Positions 35,948-42,780 of a DNA stretch of 64,000 nt are shown in pieces. Numbering within the stretch: the stretch's first letter is position 1; each line of letters begins with the position of its first letter. Under the pieces are notes generated by a model. The model did no database searches. It saw only the letters and a program-made list of their open reading frames with translations, and had not been told where the DNA came from. Source of the DNA: JAMHWF01 sp048500255 (lineage in GTDB: Bacteria; Pseudomonadota; Gammaproteobacteria; Burkholderiales; Burkholderiaceae_C); assembly GCA_048500255.1 (NCBI GenBank), contig JASNYH010000001.1, forward strand, positions 1 to 64,000. The letters are read 5' to 3'. Position numbers and translations under genes: made by a program.

Positions 35948-37624
35948 CTATGCGGCGGAGCCCGGCGCCGCCAGTTCCTGCGTCACGACGGCGAGCAGGC
36001 GCGCGGCCGAGATCGGCTTGGTCTCGACGCGCCGAAAACCGGCGTCCAGCGCCTGGCGCCGCGGTTCGTCGCCGGCGTAGGCCGTGAGCGCGATCGCCGC
36101 CACCTCGCTGCCGGCGGCAGCGCGCAGGCGGCGCATGAACTCCAGGCCGTCCATGCCGGGCATGCCGAGGTCGCTCACGATGAGGTCGAAGCTGCCGTGC
36201 TCGGCGGCGGCGAGCGCCTGTTCGGCGTTGTCGTAGGCGCGCACGATGGCGCCGTGTTCGCGCAGCATCATGCTGGTCACTTCGAGCGAATCGGCGTCGT
36301 CCTCGACGAGCAGGATGCGCCGCCAGGCGAGCGGGCCGGCCGCCGGCGCAGCCTTCGTGGCAGCCGTGTTCGCGGCTTCGTCGCGCCCGTCCGCGGGGCC
36401 GCGAGGCGCCAGCTCGGCAGTGCTCGCGCCGTCGGCCGCCGCCGGCAGTTCGATGTGCACCGCCGTGCCGCGCCCGGGGCCGTCGCTGGCGACGCTGACC
36501 TGGCCGCCGTGCAGTTCGACGATGCCGCGCACCAGCGCCAGGCCGACGCCCAGGCCGCCGTGGCGCGGCGCGACGGCGTCGTCGTGGCCGCGCCGCAGCC
36601 CGTCGAAGATGTGCGGCAGCCGTTCGGGCGAGATGCCGTCGCCGTCGTCGACGATGTCGATGACGATGCGCGCCGCGGCGTCGTCGCGGCGCGCCGCGAT
36701 GCGCACCGTGCTGTCGAGCGGCGCGTGGCGCAGCGCGTTGTCGATCACTTGGTGAAACGCCTGCGTGAGGCGCGCCGCGTCGGCGCGGCAGCGCAGCGTT
36801 CCGGCGACGATGCCGCCGCGATCGACACCGACCCAGCGCGCGCGCGCCAGCGGCTCGAGCGCATCGCTCGCCTCGCGCAGCAGCTGCGCGGCGTCGCAGT
36901 CGTCGAGCGCGAGGCGCAGCGTGCCGGCGGCGAGCCGGCCGAGATCGAGCAGTTCGTCGACGAGTGCCGACTGCGCGCGCACGTTGCGCGCGATGGCATC
37001 GACGGCGCGGTGCAGCAGCGCATCGTCGATGGCGGCGCCGGCGCGGTCGAGCACGTGGGCCCAGCCGAGAATGGCGTTGAGCGGCGTGCGCAGCTCGTGA
37101 CTCAGGCTCGACAGCAGCGCGTCGGTGACGAGTCCGTCGCCGGCGCGGCGCTCGTCCGTCTCGCCGCCGTCGACGACGACGCGCAGGCCGACGACGTGAC
37201 CGTCGGCGTCGCGGCGAGGCGTGATCAGGTGCTCGAGCCGGTGCGGCGCGGCACCGCCGGCGGACGGCAGCATGACGCCGACGCGCGCCGACGGCGCGGC
37301 GCCGCCGGCGACCTGCGCCGCCGCCTCGAGCCAGTGCCGGCCGGCACCGTCGTCGCCGAGCAGTTGCACCGGCGTGCGGCCGAGCGGCGCGACGCCGTCG
37401 CTGCCGGGCCAGGCGGCGCGCGACGACCACACGATGCGCAGGCCGGCATCGACGTCGAACACGCCGAGGCCGGCCGCGTCCAGCACGGCGTCGAGCCGCT
37501 GCGCCGCCTCGTCGTCGCGCGGCATCGATTGCGCCGCAGCAGCGGACGGGCGCCGGCGCGCCGCTGCGCCGCTGAGGAACGCGCCGACCGCGGCGGCGCG
37601 CTTGAGGCCGGGTCCGGCATCCAT
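35948..37624 (-). CDS. Hybrid histidine kinase with degenerate PAS and C-terminal receiver
   Basis: A 558-residue soluble kinase: weak PAS-like N-terminal region (AAGLGVFDVDAGLRIVWSS), HisKA (LLSSLSHELRTPLNAILGWAHVL), HATPase (QVIDNALRHAPLD; DDGDGISPERLPHIFDGL; GGLGVGLALV) and receiver (ILLVEDDADSLEVTSMML; LIVSDLGMPGMDGLEF; ETKPISAARL). The ATG at 37624 (GGGAAG upstream) is chosen. The in-frame TTG at 37666 falls inside the -12 element of a sigma-54-type promoter and cannot be translated from that transcript. Confidence 0.88.
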   Translation of the reverse strand: MDAGPGLKRAAAVGAFLSGAAARRRPSAAAAQSMPRDDEAAQRLDAVLDAAGLGVFDVDAGLRIVWSSRAAWPGSDGVAPLGRTPVQLLGDDGAGRHWLEAAAQVAGGAAPSARVGVMLPSAGGAAPHRLEHLITPRRDADGHVVGLRVVVDGGETDERRAGDGLVTDALLSSLSHELRTPLNAILGWAHVLDRAGAAIDDALLHRAVDAIARNVRAQSALVDELLDLGRLAAGTLRLALDDCDAAQLLREASDALEPLARARWVGVDRGGIVAGTLRCRADAARLTQAFHQVIDNALRHAPLDSTVRIAARRDDAAARIVIDIVDDGDGISPERLPHIFDGLRRGHDDAVAPRHGGLGVGLALVRGIVELHGGQVSVASDGPGRGTAVHIELPAAADGASTAELAPRGPADGRDEAANTAATKAAPAAGPLAWRRILLVEDDADSLEVTSMMLREHGAIVRAYDNAEQALAAAEHGSFDLIVSDLGMPGMDGLEFMRRLRAAAGSEVAAIALTAYAGDEPRRQALDAGFRRVETKPISAARLLAVVTQELAAPGSAA

Positions 37625-37662
37625 GGCCGCTGTACTTCCCGTGATGTCGATGGGGTTGAGCG

Positions 37663-37677
37663 GCAAGGCGCGTGCCG
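37663..37677 (-). promoter_or_regulatory. Sigma-54-type promoter before the hybrid kinase at 35948
   Basis: The minus strand reads CGGCAC-GCGCC-TTGC, 38 nt upstream of the ATG at 37624. It lies in the 72-bp gap behind the glycosyltransferase-like gene. Confidence 0.75.
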
Positions 37678-37696
37678 GTGCCGGCAGCCGTCGGGA

Positions 37697-38125
37697 CTAT
37701 GTCGTTCGAGCGGTGCGGCCAGCCTGCTGCAACTGGCGATGAAGCCAGTCGGAATCGAGCAGCGCGGCGCCGCCGGCAGCGTCGTCGTCGACGATGAGGA
37801 CGAAGGGCGCGCAGGCGACGCGCGATGCGGCGCGCATCGCCGCATCGGCGCCGTCGCGCCGCGAGGCATGAGCGCATTCGACGCAGTGCACGCGCGGCGC
37901 GCCGCCGCAGGGCGCGAGGGCGCGCACGACATCGCGCGCTGCGTCGTCGGTATCGGCCTCGGCGACGACGACGACTTCGTACTGCGCCGGATCGATGCCT
38001 CGCTGGCCGAGCAGGGCGGCGAGGCAGGCGGCCAGCCGCTGCGCGCCGCCCGTCGTCGTGCGCAGCACGACGGCCACTCGCGGGTATGCGGCGGCGTTCG
38101 GGGGCGGATGGATCGCGGCGTTCAT
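37697..38125 (-). CDS. Short glycosyltransferase-2-like protein (N-terminal fold only)
   Basis: A 142-residue protein. It shows the start of a GT-A/family-2 fold (VAVVLRTTTGGAQRLAACLA, then QYEVVVVAEADTDDAARDVV) and a DDD metal-like motif in PFVLIVDDDA. It stops there, at about half the length of a functional family-2 enzyme. The final DSDWLHRQLQQAG is not typical of the family. A consensus sigma-54-type box lies 38 nt upstream, so the gene appears to be expressed rather than decaying. It could be a regulatory or nucleotide-sugar-binding relic. Confidence 0.6.
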   Translation of the reverse strand: MNAAIHPPPNAAAYPRVAVVLRTTTGGAQRLAACLAALLGQRGIDPAQYEVVVVAEADTDDAARDVVRALAPCGGAPRVHCVECAHASRRDGADAAMRAASRVACAPFVLIVDDDAAGGAALLDSDWLHRQLQQAGRTARTT

Positions 38126-38163
38126 CGTCGGCAGAGCGTGCGCTGCGCGCGGACCCGCGCTGT

Positions 38164-38178
38164 GCAAGCGACGTGCCC
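38164..38178 (-). promoter_or_regulatory. Sigma-54-type promoter before the glycosyltransferase-like gene
   Basis: The minus strand reads GGGCAC-GTCGC-TTGC, then A: a full core match, 38 nt upstream of the ATG at 38125. Confidence 0.72.
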
Positions 38179-38257
38179 GTGCGACGCCTCCTGCCGCCGC
38201 GAGCCTTTGCGCTCCAGGGGCGCCCGCCCTCCCGGCGAGCCGCGCGGGCGGCAGGCC

Positions 38258-38728
38258 CTAGGCGTGGCGCCGCCGCGGCGCGGCGGGATGCTCTTCCTTG
38301 CGCGGCGTCTCGTGGTCCTCGTCGTCTTCCTCGTCGTTCGGATCCTCGTGCTCGCCGAGCGAGGGCGCAGTGCCTGTCATGATGGCGTCGAGTTCGGCGT
38401 CGTCTTCGTCGGCGCCGGTGTCGCCGACGATGCGGTCGACACCGATGTCGCCCCCGTCGCGCCCGGCATCGCCGCCGGCACTGCGCCGTTCGCCCGTGCC
38501 GCCGGCATCGGTGTCGGCGTCGACGCCTTCGGTCGTCGTCACGGAACGCGCGCGGTCTGCGCCGAGCGCCACGTCGGTCGGCAGTGCCGGGTCACCCGAC
38601 TCGACGCCGTCGATGCCGGCGATGTCGCTGCCGCTGTCGGAGCTGTCGCTCGGGCCGAGACTGCCTGCGTCGCGACCGGAAGGCTGGGCGGGCGCGCGGC
38701 GCGCACCCAGCAAGCTGCTGTAGGCCAT
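38258..38728 (-). CDS. Acidic Asp/Ser/Gly-rich protein of unknown function
   Basis: A 156-residue protein of low complexity. The N-terminal part has Ser/Asp runs (SLGPSDSSDSGSDIAGIDG), the middle is Asp/Gly-rich, and the C-terminal part is strongly acidic (EDPNDEEDDEDHE) before a basic tail (PRRRHA). It is probably disordered; no fold or signal is seen. AAGGAGG 9 nt before the ATG and a sigma-54-type box 48 nt upstream make it a real, regulated gene. Confidence 0.7.
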   Translation of the reverse strand: MAYSSLLGARRAPAQPSGRDAGSLGPSDSSDSGSDIAGIDGVESGDPALPTDVALGADRARSVTTTEGVDADTDAGGTGERRSAGGDAGRDGGDIGVDRIVGDTGADEDDAELDAIMTGTAPSLGEHEDPNDEEDDEDHETPRKEEHPAAPRRRHA

Positions 38729-38776
38729 GGCGGAAATCCTCCTTCCGATGCTGCGGGATCAGGTCCGCCAAGAGCG

Positions 38777-38791
38777 GCAAGCGCCGTGCCG
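38777..38791 (-). promoter_or_regulatory. Sigma-54-type promoter before the acidic-protein gene
   Basis: The minus strand reads CGGCAC-GGCGC-TTGC, identical over 15 nt to the plus-strand box at 24143-24157. It lies 48 nt before the ATG at 38728, the same distance as the box before the Pro/Ala-rich protein gene. Confidence 0.78.
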
Positions 38792-38851
38792 CGGACTCGC
38801 CGCGTGCGCGGCGGGGGATCAGGAGGAGGTGGAAGCTCCCGGGTCGCGCGC

Positions 38852-39019
38852 TCAACGCGTGGGATCGTGCGGCGGGGGTAGCGACTCGAACGCGCTGTCG
38901 AAACGGCTCTCGGCAGGCGCCAGGCTCGGCGCGTCGTCGGCGGGATCCGCATGCGGCCCGGCCGTCGGCGGCTTGCGCTCGGGCTGGAAGGTGAGCGGCG
39001 CGCGGCGCCGGCTCGGCAT
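38852..39019 (-). CDS. Possible small protein (55 residues), doubtful
   Basis: This frame encodes MPSRRRAPLTFQPERKPPTA onward, ending FDSAFESLPPPHDPTR, rich in Pro, Ala and Arg. Codon third positions are GC-rich, as in the neighbours. There is no Shine-Dalgarno sequence, and the ATG lies 3 nt after the U-tract of a predicted small RNA. It is either the reading frame behind an attenuator or a chance frame. Confidence 0.3.
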   Translation of the reverse strand: MPSRRRAPLTFQPERKPPTAGPHADPADDAPSLAPAESRFDSAFESLPPPHDPTR

Positions 39020-39022
39020 CTG

Positions 39023-39103
39023 AAAAAGGGCCCCGGGCCGTTCCACCCGAAAAGTGAGGGAGGGAGATGACACGAGCAGTACGGTTGTGAGTCCCCGGGG
39101 CCA
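39023..39103 (-). ncRNA. Predicted 81-nt sigma-54-driven small RNA
   Basis: The predicted transcript starts at 39103, 12 nt after the -12 element of a sigma-54-type box. Nucleotides 2-10 (GGCCCCGGG) are exactly complementary to CCCGGGGCC, which lies one C before the UUUUU that ends the transcript at 39023. Inside, CCGU and ACGG can extend the stem. The middle carries a long pyrimidine-rich stretch (UCAUCUCCCUCCCUCAC) complementary to Shine-Dalgarno-like AGGGAGGGAGA. A closing end-to-end stem, terminator tail and C/U-rich loop are typical of trans-acting sRNAs. No known family was recognised. It could instead be a leader attenuator for the frame starting at 39019. Confidence 0.5.
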
Positions 39104-39114
39104 CCTGCTTAGTC

Positions 39115-39129
39115 GCAAACGACGTGCCT
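39115..39129 (-). promoter_or_regulatory. Sigma-54-type promoter before the predicted small RNA
   Basis: The minus strand reads AGGCAC-GTCGT-TTGC, a full core match. The expected transcription start, about 39103, coincides with the first base of a sequence that can pair with the terminator arm. Confidence 0.7.
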
Positions 39130-39279
39130 GCGTTCCATCGGATTGCCTGCCCGCCGTGCCACTTCACAAGCGCGAGCAGCGTAGCACGATCGGCAGTGCC
39201 ATGCAGGGCATGCGGTATGCGGCAAAACCCGTCGTGGCGAATGGGGACAAGGCGGGCACGGCATCTGCCGGGGCGGGCC

Positions 39280-39591
39280 ATGAAGCCTCCCCACATTTCC
39301 GCGCGGGCAGCGCCGCCGCCGACGACGCCGGGGCCCGGCCCGCGGCCGGGCGACAAGCCGCCGCCGCCTCCGCCGCAGCCCGACGACGTGCCGCCCGAGA
39401 TCGACGACCCGAACCCGCCCGAGAGCCCGGGCGTGCCGGTGCGCGAGCCGCCGCAGATGCCGACGCCGATGGCGTCGGTCGGACGGACCGGAGCCTCCCT
39501 CGCGGAGGGAGGCTCGAGGGTGCGGTCGAACACGCTGGAGCTCCCTCACGGAGGGGCCTCGGGGGAGCCGTGCGTCAAAGCCGCAGGCTAG
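39280..39591 (+). CDS. Small proline-rich protein
   Basis: Up to 103 residues, starting MKPPHISARAAPPPTTPGPG, then a run of six prolines and DDVPPEIDDPNPPESPGVPV. Similar short Pro/Asp/Glu-rich hypotheticals seem familiar from betaproteobacteria and usually end soon after a motif like MPTPMA. Here the frame continues ~40 more residues through a hairpin (39491-39515), so the natural C-terminus may have been lost to a small mutation. The ribosome-binding site is weak (GGGGCGG). Two loose sigma-54-like matches lie upstream (39206-39220 and 39254-39268). Confidence 0.5.
   Translation: MKPPHISARAAPPPTTPGPGPRPGDKPPPPPPQPDDVPPEIDDPNPPESPGVPVREPPQMPTPMASVGRTGASLAEGGSRVRSNTLELPHGGASGEPCVKAAG
39491..39515. 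repeat. Perfect 11-bp-stem hairpin
   Basis: GAGCCTCCCTC and GAGGGAGGCTC pair perfectly around a GCG loop. A second, imperfect hairpin follows (about 39538-39575, GAGCTCCCTC ... GAGGGGCCTC). They separate the proline-rich gene from the convergent RidA gene. No T-tract is present. They probably belong to an intergenic palindromic element. Confidence 0.5.
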
Positions 39592-39601
39592 GAGCAGGCT
39601 C

Positions 39602-40000
39602 CTAGTCAGGCACGACGGCCGTCGCCTCGATCTCGAGCTTGGCGCCTTCCTCGACGAAGCCGGCGACCTGCACCGCCGTCATCGCGATGTCGTAGTGGCC
39701 GATCAGTTCGCGGAACACGGGGCCCAGGCGCGAGCCGGCGGCGTTGTACTCGTTCTTGTCGCCGACGTACCACGTCATGCGCACGATGTGCTGCGGCTTC
39801 GCGCCGCCCGCCTCGAGCACGGCGACGATGTTGGCGAGCGCCTGGCGCGCCTGGTCGACGAAATCGTCGCTCTCGAACTTTTCCTCGGCGTTCCAGCCGA
39901 CCATGCCGGCGACGCACAGCGTGCGGCCGCGCGGCGCGATGACGCCGTTGGCATAGCCCTTGGGGCGCCGCCAGCCGGCGGGCAGCAGTGCTTGCTTCAT
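39602..40000 (-). CDS. RidA-family protein, candidate enamine/imine deaminase of the 2-aminobenzoate pathway
   Basis: A 132-residue RidA/YjgF-like protein: YANGVIAPRGRTLCVAGMVGWN at the N-terminus, FVDQARQALANIVAVLEAGGAKPQHIVRMTWYV in the middle and AVQVAGFVEEGAKLEIEATAV at the end. RidA proteins hydrolyse enamine/imine intermediates and trimer interfaces form the active site; the usual catalytic Arg is not clearly at its standard place near the end. It is the last gene of the cluster that makes a 2-amino-oxocyclohexene-carboxyl-CoA enamine, which suggests a role in ammonia release. Confidence 0.82.
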   Translation of the reverse strand: MKQALLPAGWRRPKGYANGVIAPRGRTLCVAGMVGWNAEEKFESDDFVDQARQALANIVAVLEAGGAKPQHIVRMTWYVGDKNEYNAAGSRLGPVFRELIGHYDIAMTAVQVAGFVEEGAKLEIEATAVVPD

Positions 40001-40035
40001 GATGGATGAGTCCTTTCGTCCGAGGGAGCGGCGCG

Positions 40036-40470
40036 TCACGGCGCCGGATTGCGAAAGCGTTCGATCGCGGCGCGCAGGTCGGCCGGGATCTCGGTGGCGC
40101 GGTGTGTGTCGAGATCGGTCGTCACGACGACGTGGCGCGAGCGCACGCGCAACTCCTCGCCGCCGTTGCCGTGCACGTCGAGCGCGAGCGTGAGCGAGCG
40201 CGAGCCGAGCTTCTCGACCTCGAGGCCGAACGTCACGTCGTCGCCGAAGCGGCTGATCGCGCGGAAGTCGGTCTGCAGCGACACCGTCGGCATGCCGATG
40301 CGGCGCCCGACGATCAGCTGCGCGTAGGTGCCGCCGAGCAGGTCGCCGACCCAGTCCTCGACGAGATCGTTGAACATCACGAAATACTGCGGAAAGAAGA
40401 CGATGCCCGCGGGATCGCACTGAGCGAAGCGGATGCGTTGCTGGCGCTCGTAGCGGCCCGGGGTCGGCAT
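40036..40470 (-). CDS. Hotdog-fold acyl-CoA thioesterase (4-hydroxybenzoyl-CoA thioesterase-like)
   Basis: A 144-residue protein. RIRFAQCDPAGIVFFPQYF contains the catalytic Asp region of the 4-hydroxybenzoyl-CoA thioesterase family, then a long helix (VMFNDLVEDWVGDLL). It probably hydrolyses an aromatic or alicyclic CoA thioester to recover CoA in this cluster. Its ATG overlaps the ligase stop by one base (TGATG), so it is translationally coupled. Confidence 0.87.
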   Translation of the reverse strand: MPTPGRYERQQRIRFAQCDPAGIVFFPQYFVMFNDLVEDWVGDLLGGTYAQLIVGRRIGMPTVSLQTDFRAISRFGDDVTFGLEVEKLGSRSLTLALDVHGNGGEELRVRSRHVVVTTDLDTHRATEIPADLRAAIERFRNPAP

Positions 40471-42086
40471 CAGTCGGCTTCCTTCAGCTTGTAGCGCTGC
40501 AGCTTGCCCGTCTGCGTGCGCGGCAGCTTGTCGATGAACTCGACGGCGCGGGGGTACTTGTACGGCGCGATGCTGCGCTTGACGTGCTCCTGCAGCGCCT
40601 GCGCCATCGCCGCGTCGGCGTTCGCGCCGGGGCGCAGCACGACGAAGGCCTTGACGATCTGGCCGCGCTCGGCGTCGGGCGCGCCGACGACGGCGCACTC
40701 TGCGACGTCGGCATGCTGCATCAGCGCGTCTTCCACCTCGGGGCCGGCGATGTTGTAGCCGGCCGAGACGATCATGTCGTCGGTGCGCGCGTGGTAGTGG
40801 AAGTAGCCGTCGGCGTCCATCGCGTAAGCGTCGCCGGTGTAGTTCCAGCCGTCCTTGACATAGTTCGCCTGCCGCGGGTCGGCGAGGTAGCGACAACCCG
40901 TGGGCCCCTGCACGCGCAGCCGCCCGACGGTGCCGTGCGGCGCGGGCCGGCCGTCGTCGTCGACGACTTCGGCGCGGTAGCCTGGCACGACGACGCCCGT
41001 CGCGCCGGCGCGCGCATGCGCCTCGTCGGCCGAGATGAAGATGTGCAGCATCTCGGTGGCGCCGATGCCGTCGATCAGCTCGATGCCGGTGGCCTGCCTC
41101 CAGAGCGCGCGCGTGGCCGCCGGCAGCGCCTCGCCCGCCGATACGCACTTGCGCAGCGGCGTGGCGCGCAGCTCGTCGCCGCGCGCCGCCATGGCGCGGT
41201 ACGAGGTCGGCGCGGTGAACAGCACCGTCGCGCCGTAGTCGCGCACGCCGTCGGCGAGATGCGCCGGCGTCGTCTTGTCGAGCAGCACGGTCGACGCGCC
41301 GATCGAGAGCGGAAACAGCAGCAGCCCGCCGAGACCGAAGGTGAAGGCGAGCGGCGGGCTGCCGATGAACACGTCGTCGGGCGTCGCGCGCAGCACGTGG
41401 CGCGGCCAGCAGGCGCAGGCCGCCATCACGTCGCGGTGGAAGTGCATCGTCGCCTTGGGCACGCCCGTCGTGCCCGACGTGAAGGCGAGCAGGCAGGTGT
41501 CGTCGGCGGCGGTGTCGACGGCGTCGAAGCCCTCGGGCTGGCGCGCCATCGCACGCTCGAGCGCGTCGTCGGCGTCCTCGGTGCCGCCCCACCAGCGGAT
41601 GCGGTCGAGGCCGGGGCAGGCGAGCGCCGTCTCGCGCAGCGCGTCGGCGAGCGACGCGTCGCACAGCGCGTGCGTGACGCGCGCGATCTCGACGATCGCC
41701 GTCAGCTCCTTGGCGCGCAGCAGGGGCATCGTCGCGACGGCGACGCCGCCGGCCTTCATCACGGCGAACCAGCAGGCGGCGAGCATCGGGTTGTTGGGCG
41801 CGCGCAGCAGCACGCGGTTGCCGGGCACGAGGCCCATCTCGTCGACGAGCACGCGCGCGATGCGGTCGGCGCGGCGCTGCAGCTCGCGATAGGTCCAGGC
41901 GATGCCGGGCGCGCGGATGCACACGCGCTCGCCGCGCCCCTCGGCGACGTGGCGGTCGAGCAGCTCGCGGGCGCAGTTGAGCTGCGCCGGAAACTGCAGC
42001 TCGGGCAGCTCGAACAGGAACCGAGGCTGCTGCGCGGGCGGCGGCAGGTGGTCGCGGGTGAACGTGTCGACGTGGGCGCTGGGCAT
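40470..42086 (-). CDS. abmG: 2-aminobenzoate-CoA ligase (benzoate-CoA ligase family)
   Basis: A 538-residue ANL enzyme: CLLAFTSGTTGVPKATMHFHRD (P-loop), SPPLAFTFGLGGLLLFPLSIGAS (substrate-pocket region of benzoate-type ligases), GIGATEMLHIF, YTGDAYAMDADGYFHYHARTDDMI and the C-terminal Lys motif PRTQTGKLQRYKLKE. It probably activates 2-aminobenzoate with ATP and CoA. The substrate is inferred from the linked aminobenzoyl-CoA monooxygenase/reductase. The start follows GGGAGG. It is the second gene after the MarR regulator gap. Confidence 0.85.
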   Translation of the reverse strand: MPSAHVDTFTRDHLPPPAQQPRFLFELPELQFPAQLNCARELLDRHVAEGRGERVCIRAPGIAWTYRELQRRADRIARVLVDEMGLVPGNRVLLRAPNNPMLAACWFAVMKAGGVAVATMPLLRAKELTAIVEIARVTHALCDASLADALRETALACPGLDRIRWWGGTEDADDALERAMARQPEGFDAVDTAADDTCLLAFTSGTTGVPKATMHFHRDVMAACACWPRHVLRATPDDVFIGSPPLAFTFGLGGLLLFPLSIGASTVLLDKTTPAHLADGVRDYGATVLFTAPTSYRAMAARGDELRATPLRKCVSAGEALPAATRALWRQATGIELIDGIGATEMLHIFISADEAHARAGATGVVVPGYRAEVVDDDGRPAPHGTVGRLRVQGPTGCRYLADPRQANYVKDGWNYTGDAYAMDADGYFHYHARTDDMIVSAGYNIAGPEVEDALMQHADVAECAVVGAPDAERGQIVKAFVVLRPGANADAAMAQALQEHVKRSIAPYKYPRAVEFIDKLPRTQTGKLQRYKLKEAD

Positions 42087-42109
42087 GGTCAACCTCCCGG
42101 AAACAACGG

Positions 42110-42640
42110 TCATCGTGGGGGCGGCGTGCGGCGCGCGGCGAGGTGCACGCGCAGCCGGCCGAGCAGCCCGTACAGCGTCTCCTTGTCGCGCGCGGGCAGG
42201 CCGTCGAACAACTCGACGACCCACGCCTCGTGCTCGGCCGCCATGGCGAGGAAGCGGCGCCGCCCGGCCGGCGTGAGCCGCACGATCATCGAGCGGCGGT
42301 CGTCGGGATCGGGCACGCGCTCGACGTAGCCCTCGTCGGCGAGCTGGTCGGTCAGGCCGGTCACGTTGCCGCCCGTCACCATCAGGTAGCGCGACAGCGC
42401 ATTCATGCGCAGCCCCGCGGGATGGCGCTCGAGCTGCGACAGGTAGTCGAAGCGCGGCAGCGTCGTGTCGAAGCGCTGGCGCAGGCGGCTGCGCACCTCC
42501 TGCTCGACCTGCGTGCTGCACGACAGCAGGCGCAGCCACAGCTTGACGGCCGTGTGGTCGTCGGCCGACACGCGCGCCTCGCGGCCGATGTGGTCGTCGT
42601 CGACGACGCGCACGAGCTTGAAATCGGGGCGCGACGCCAT
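42110..42640 (-). CDS. MarR-family regulator of the 2-aminobenzoate cluster
   Basis: A 176-residue MarR protein. The winged helix spans residues ~65-125 (FDYLSQLERHPAGLRMNALSRYLMVTGGNVTGLTDQLADEGYVERVPDPDDRRSMIVRLTPAG). MarR regulators of aromatic CoA pathways often respond to the aryl-CoA. It lies 23 bp before the ligase gene in the same direction. A short palindrome in the abmA promoter (46006-46016) is a candidate site. Confidence 0.88.
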   Translation of the reverse strand: MASRPDFKLVRVVDDDHIGREARVSADDHTAVKLWLRLLSCSTQVEQEVRSRLRQRFDTTLPRFDYLSQLERHPAGLRMNALSRYLMVTGGNVTGLTDQLADEGYVERVPDPDDRRSMIVRLTPAGRRRFLAMAAEHEAWVVELFDGLPARDKETLYGLLGRLRVHLAARRTPPPR

Positions 42641-42696
42641 GTCAGCCGCTCCGCCGTGCAGAGCGCGGCCTGTCGTGCACGAAGCCGGCCGACCCG

Positions 42697-42780
42697 AGCG
42701 GCCACCGCGGATCCGGCTTGGCCGGTCCGCCGGTGGCGCCCCCTGGGGGGCGCGCCGCAGGCGCTTCTACGGGGGGAGTC
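42697..42780 (-). repeat. Dispersed intergenic repeat, copy 2 (inverted)
   Basis: Read on the minus strand, this matches the element at 4962-5040: a CCCCC/GGGGG hairpin, then GCGGACCGGC and GCCGGATCCGCGG. It fills the gap between the SDR gene and the MarR gene and abuts the SDR stop codon. Confidence 0.6.

Noticed and set aside
37625..37666. Longer N-terminus for the kinase at 35948, starting at TTG 37666
   Set aside because: That TTG lies inside the TTGC element of a sigma-54-type promoter, upstream of the expected transcription start. ATG 37624 has a plausible ribosome-binding site.
39019..39118. 88-residue frame starting at 39118 on the minus strand
   Set aside because: Its start codon overlaps the -12 element of the sigma-54-type box, so it could not be in that transcript. 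The frame also passes through the predicted terminator hairpin.
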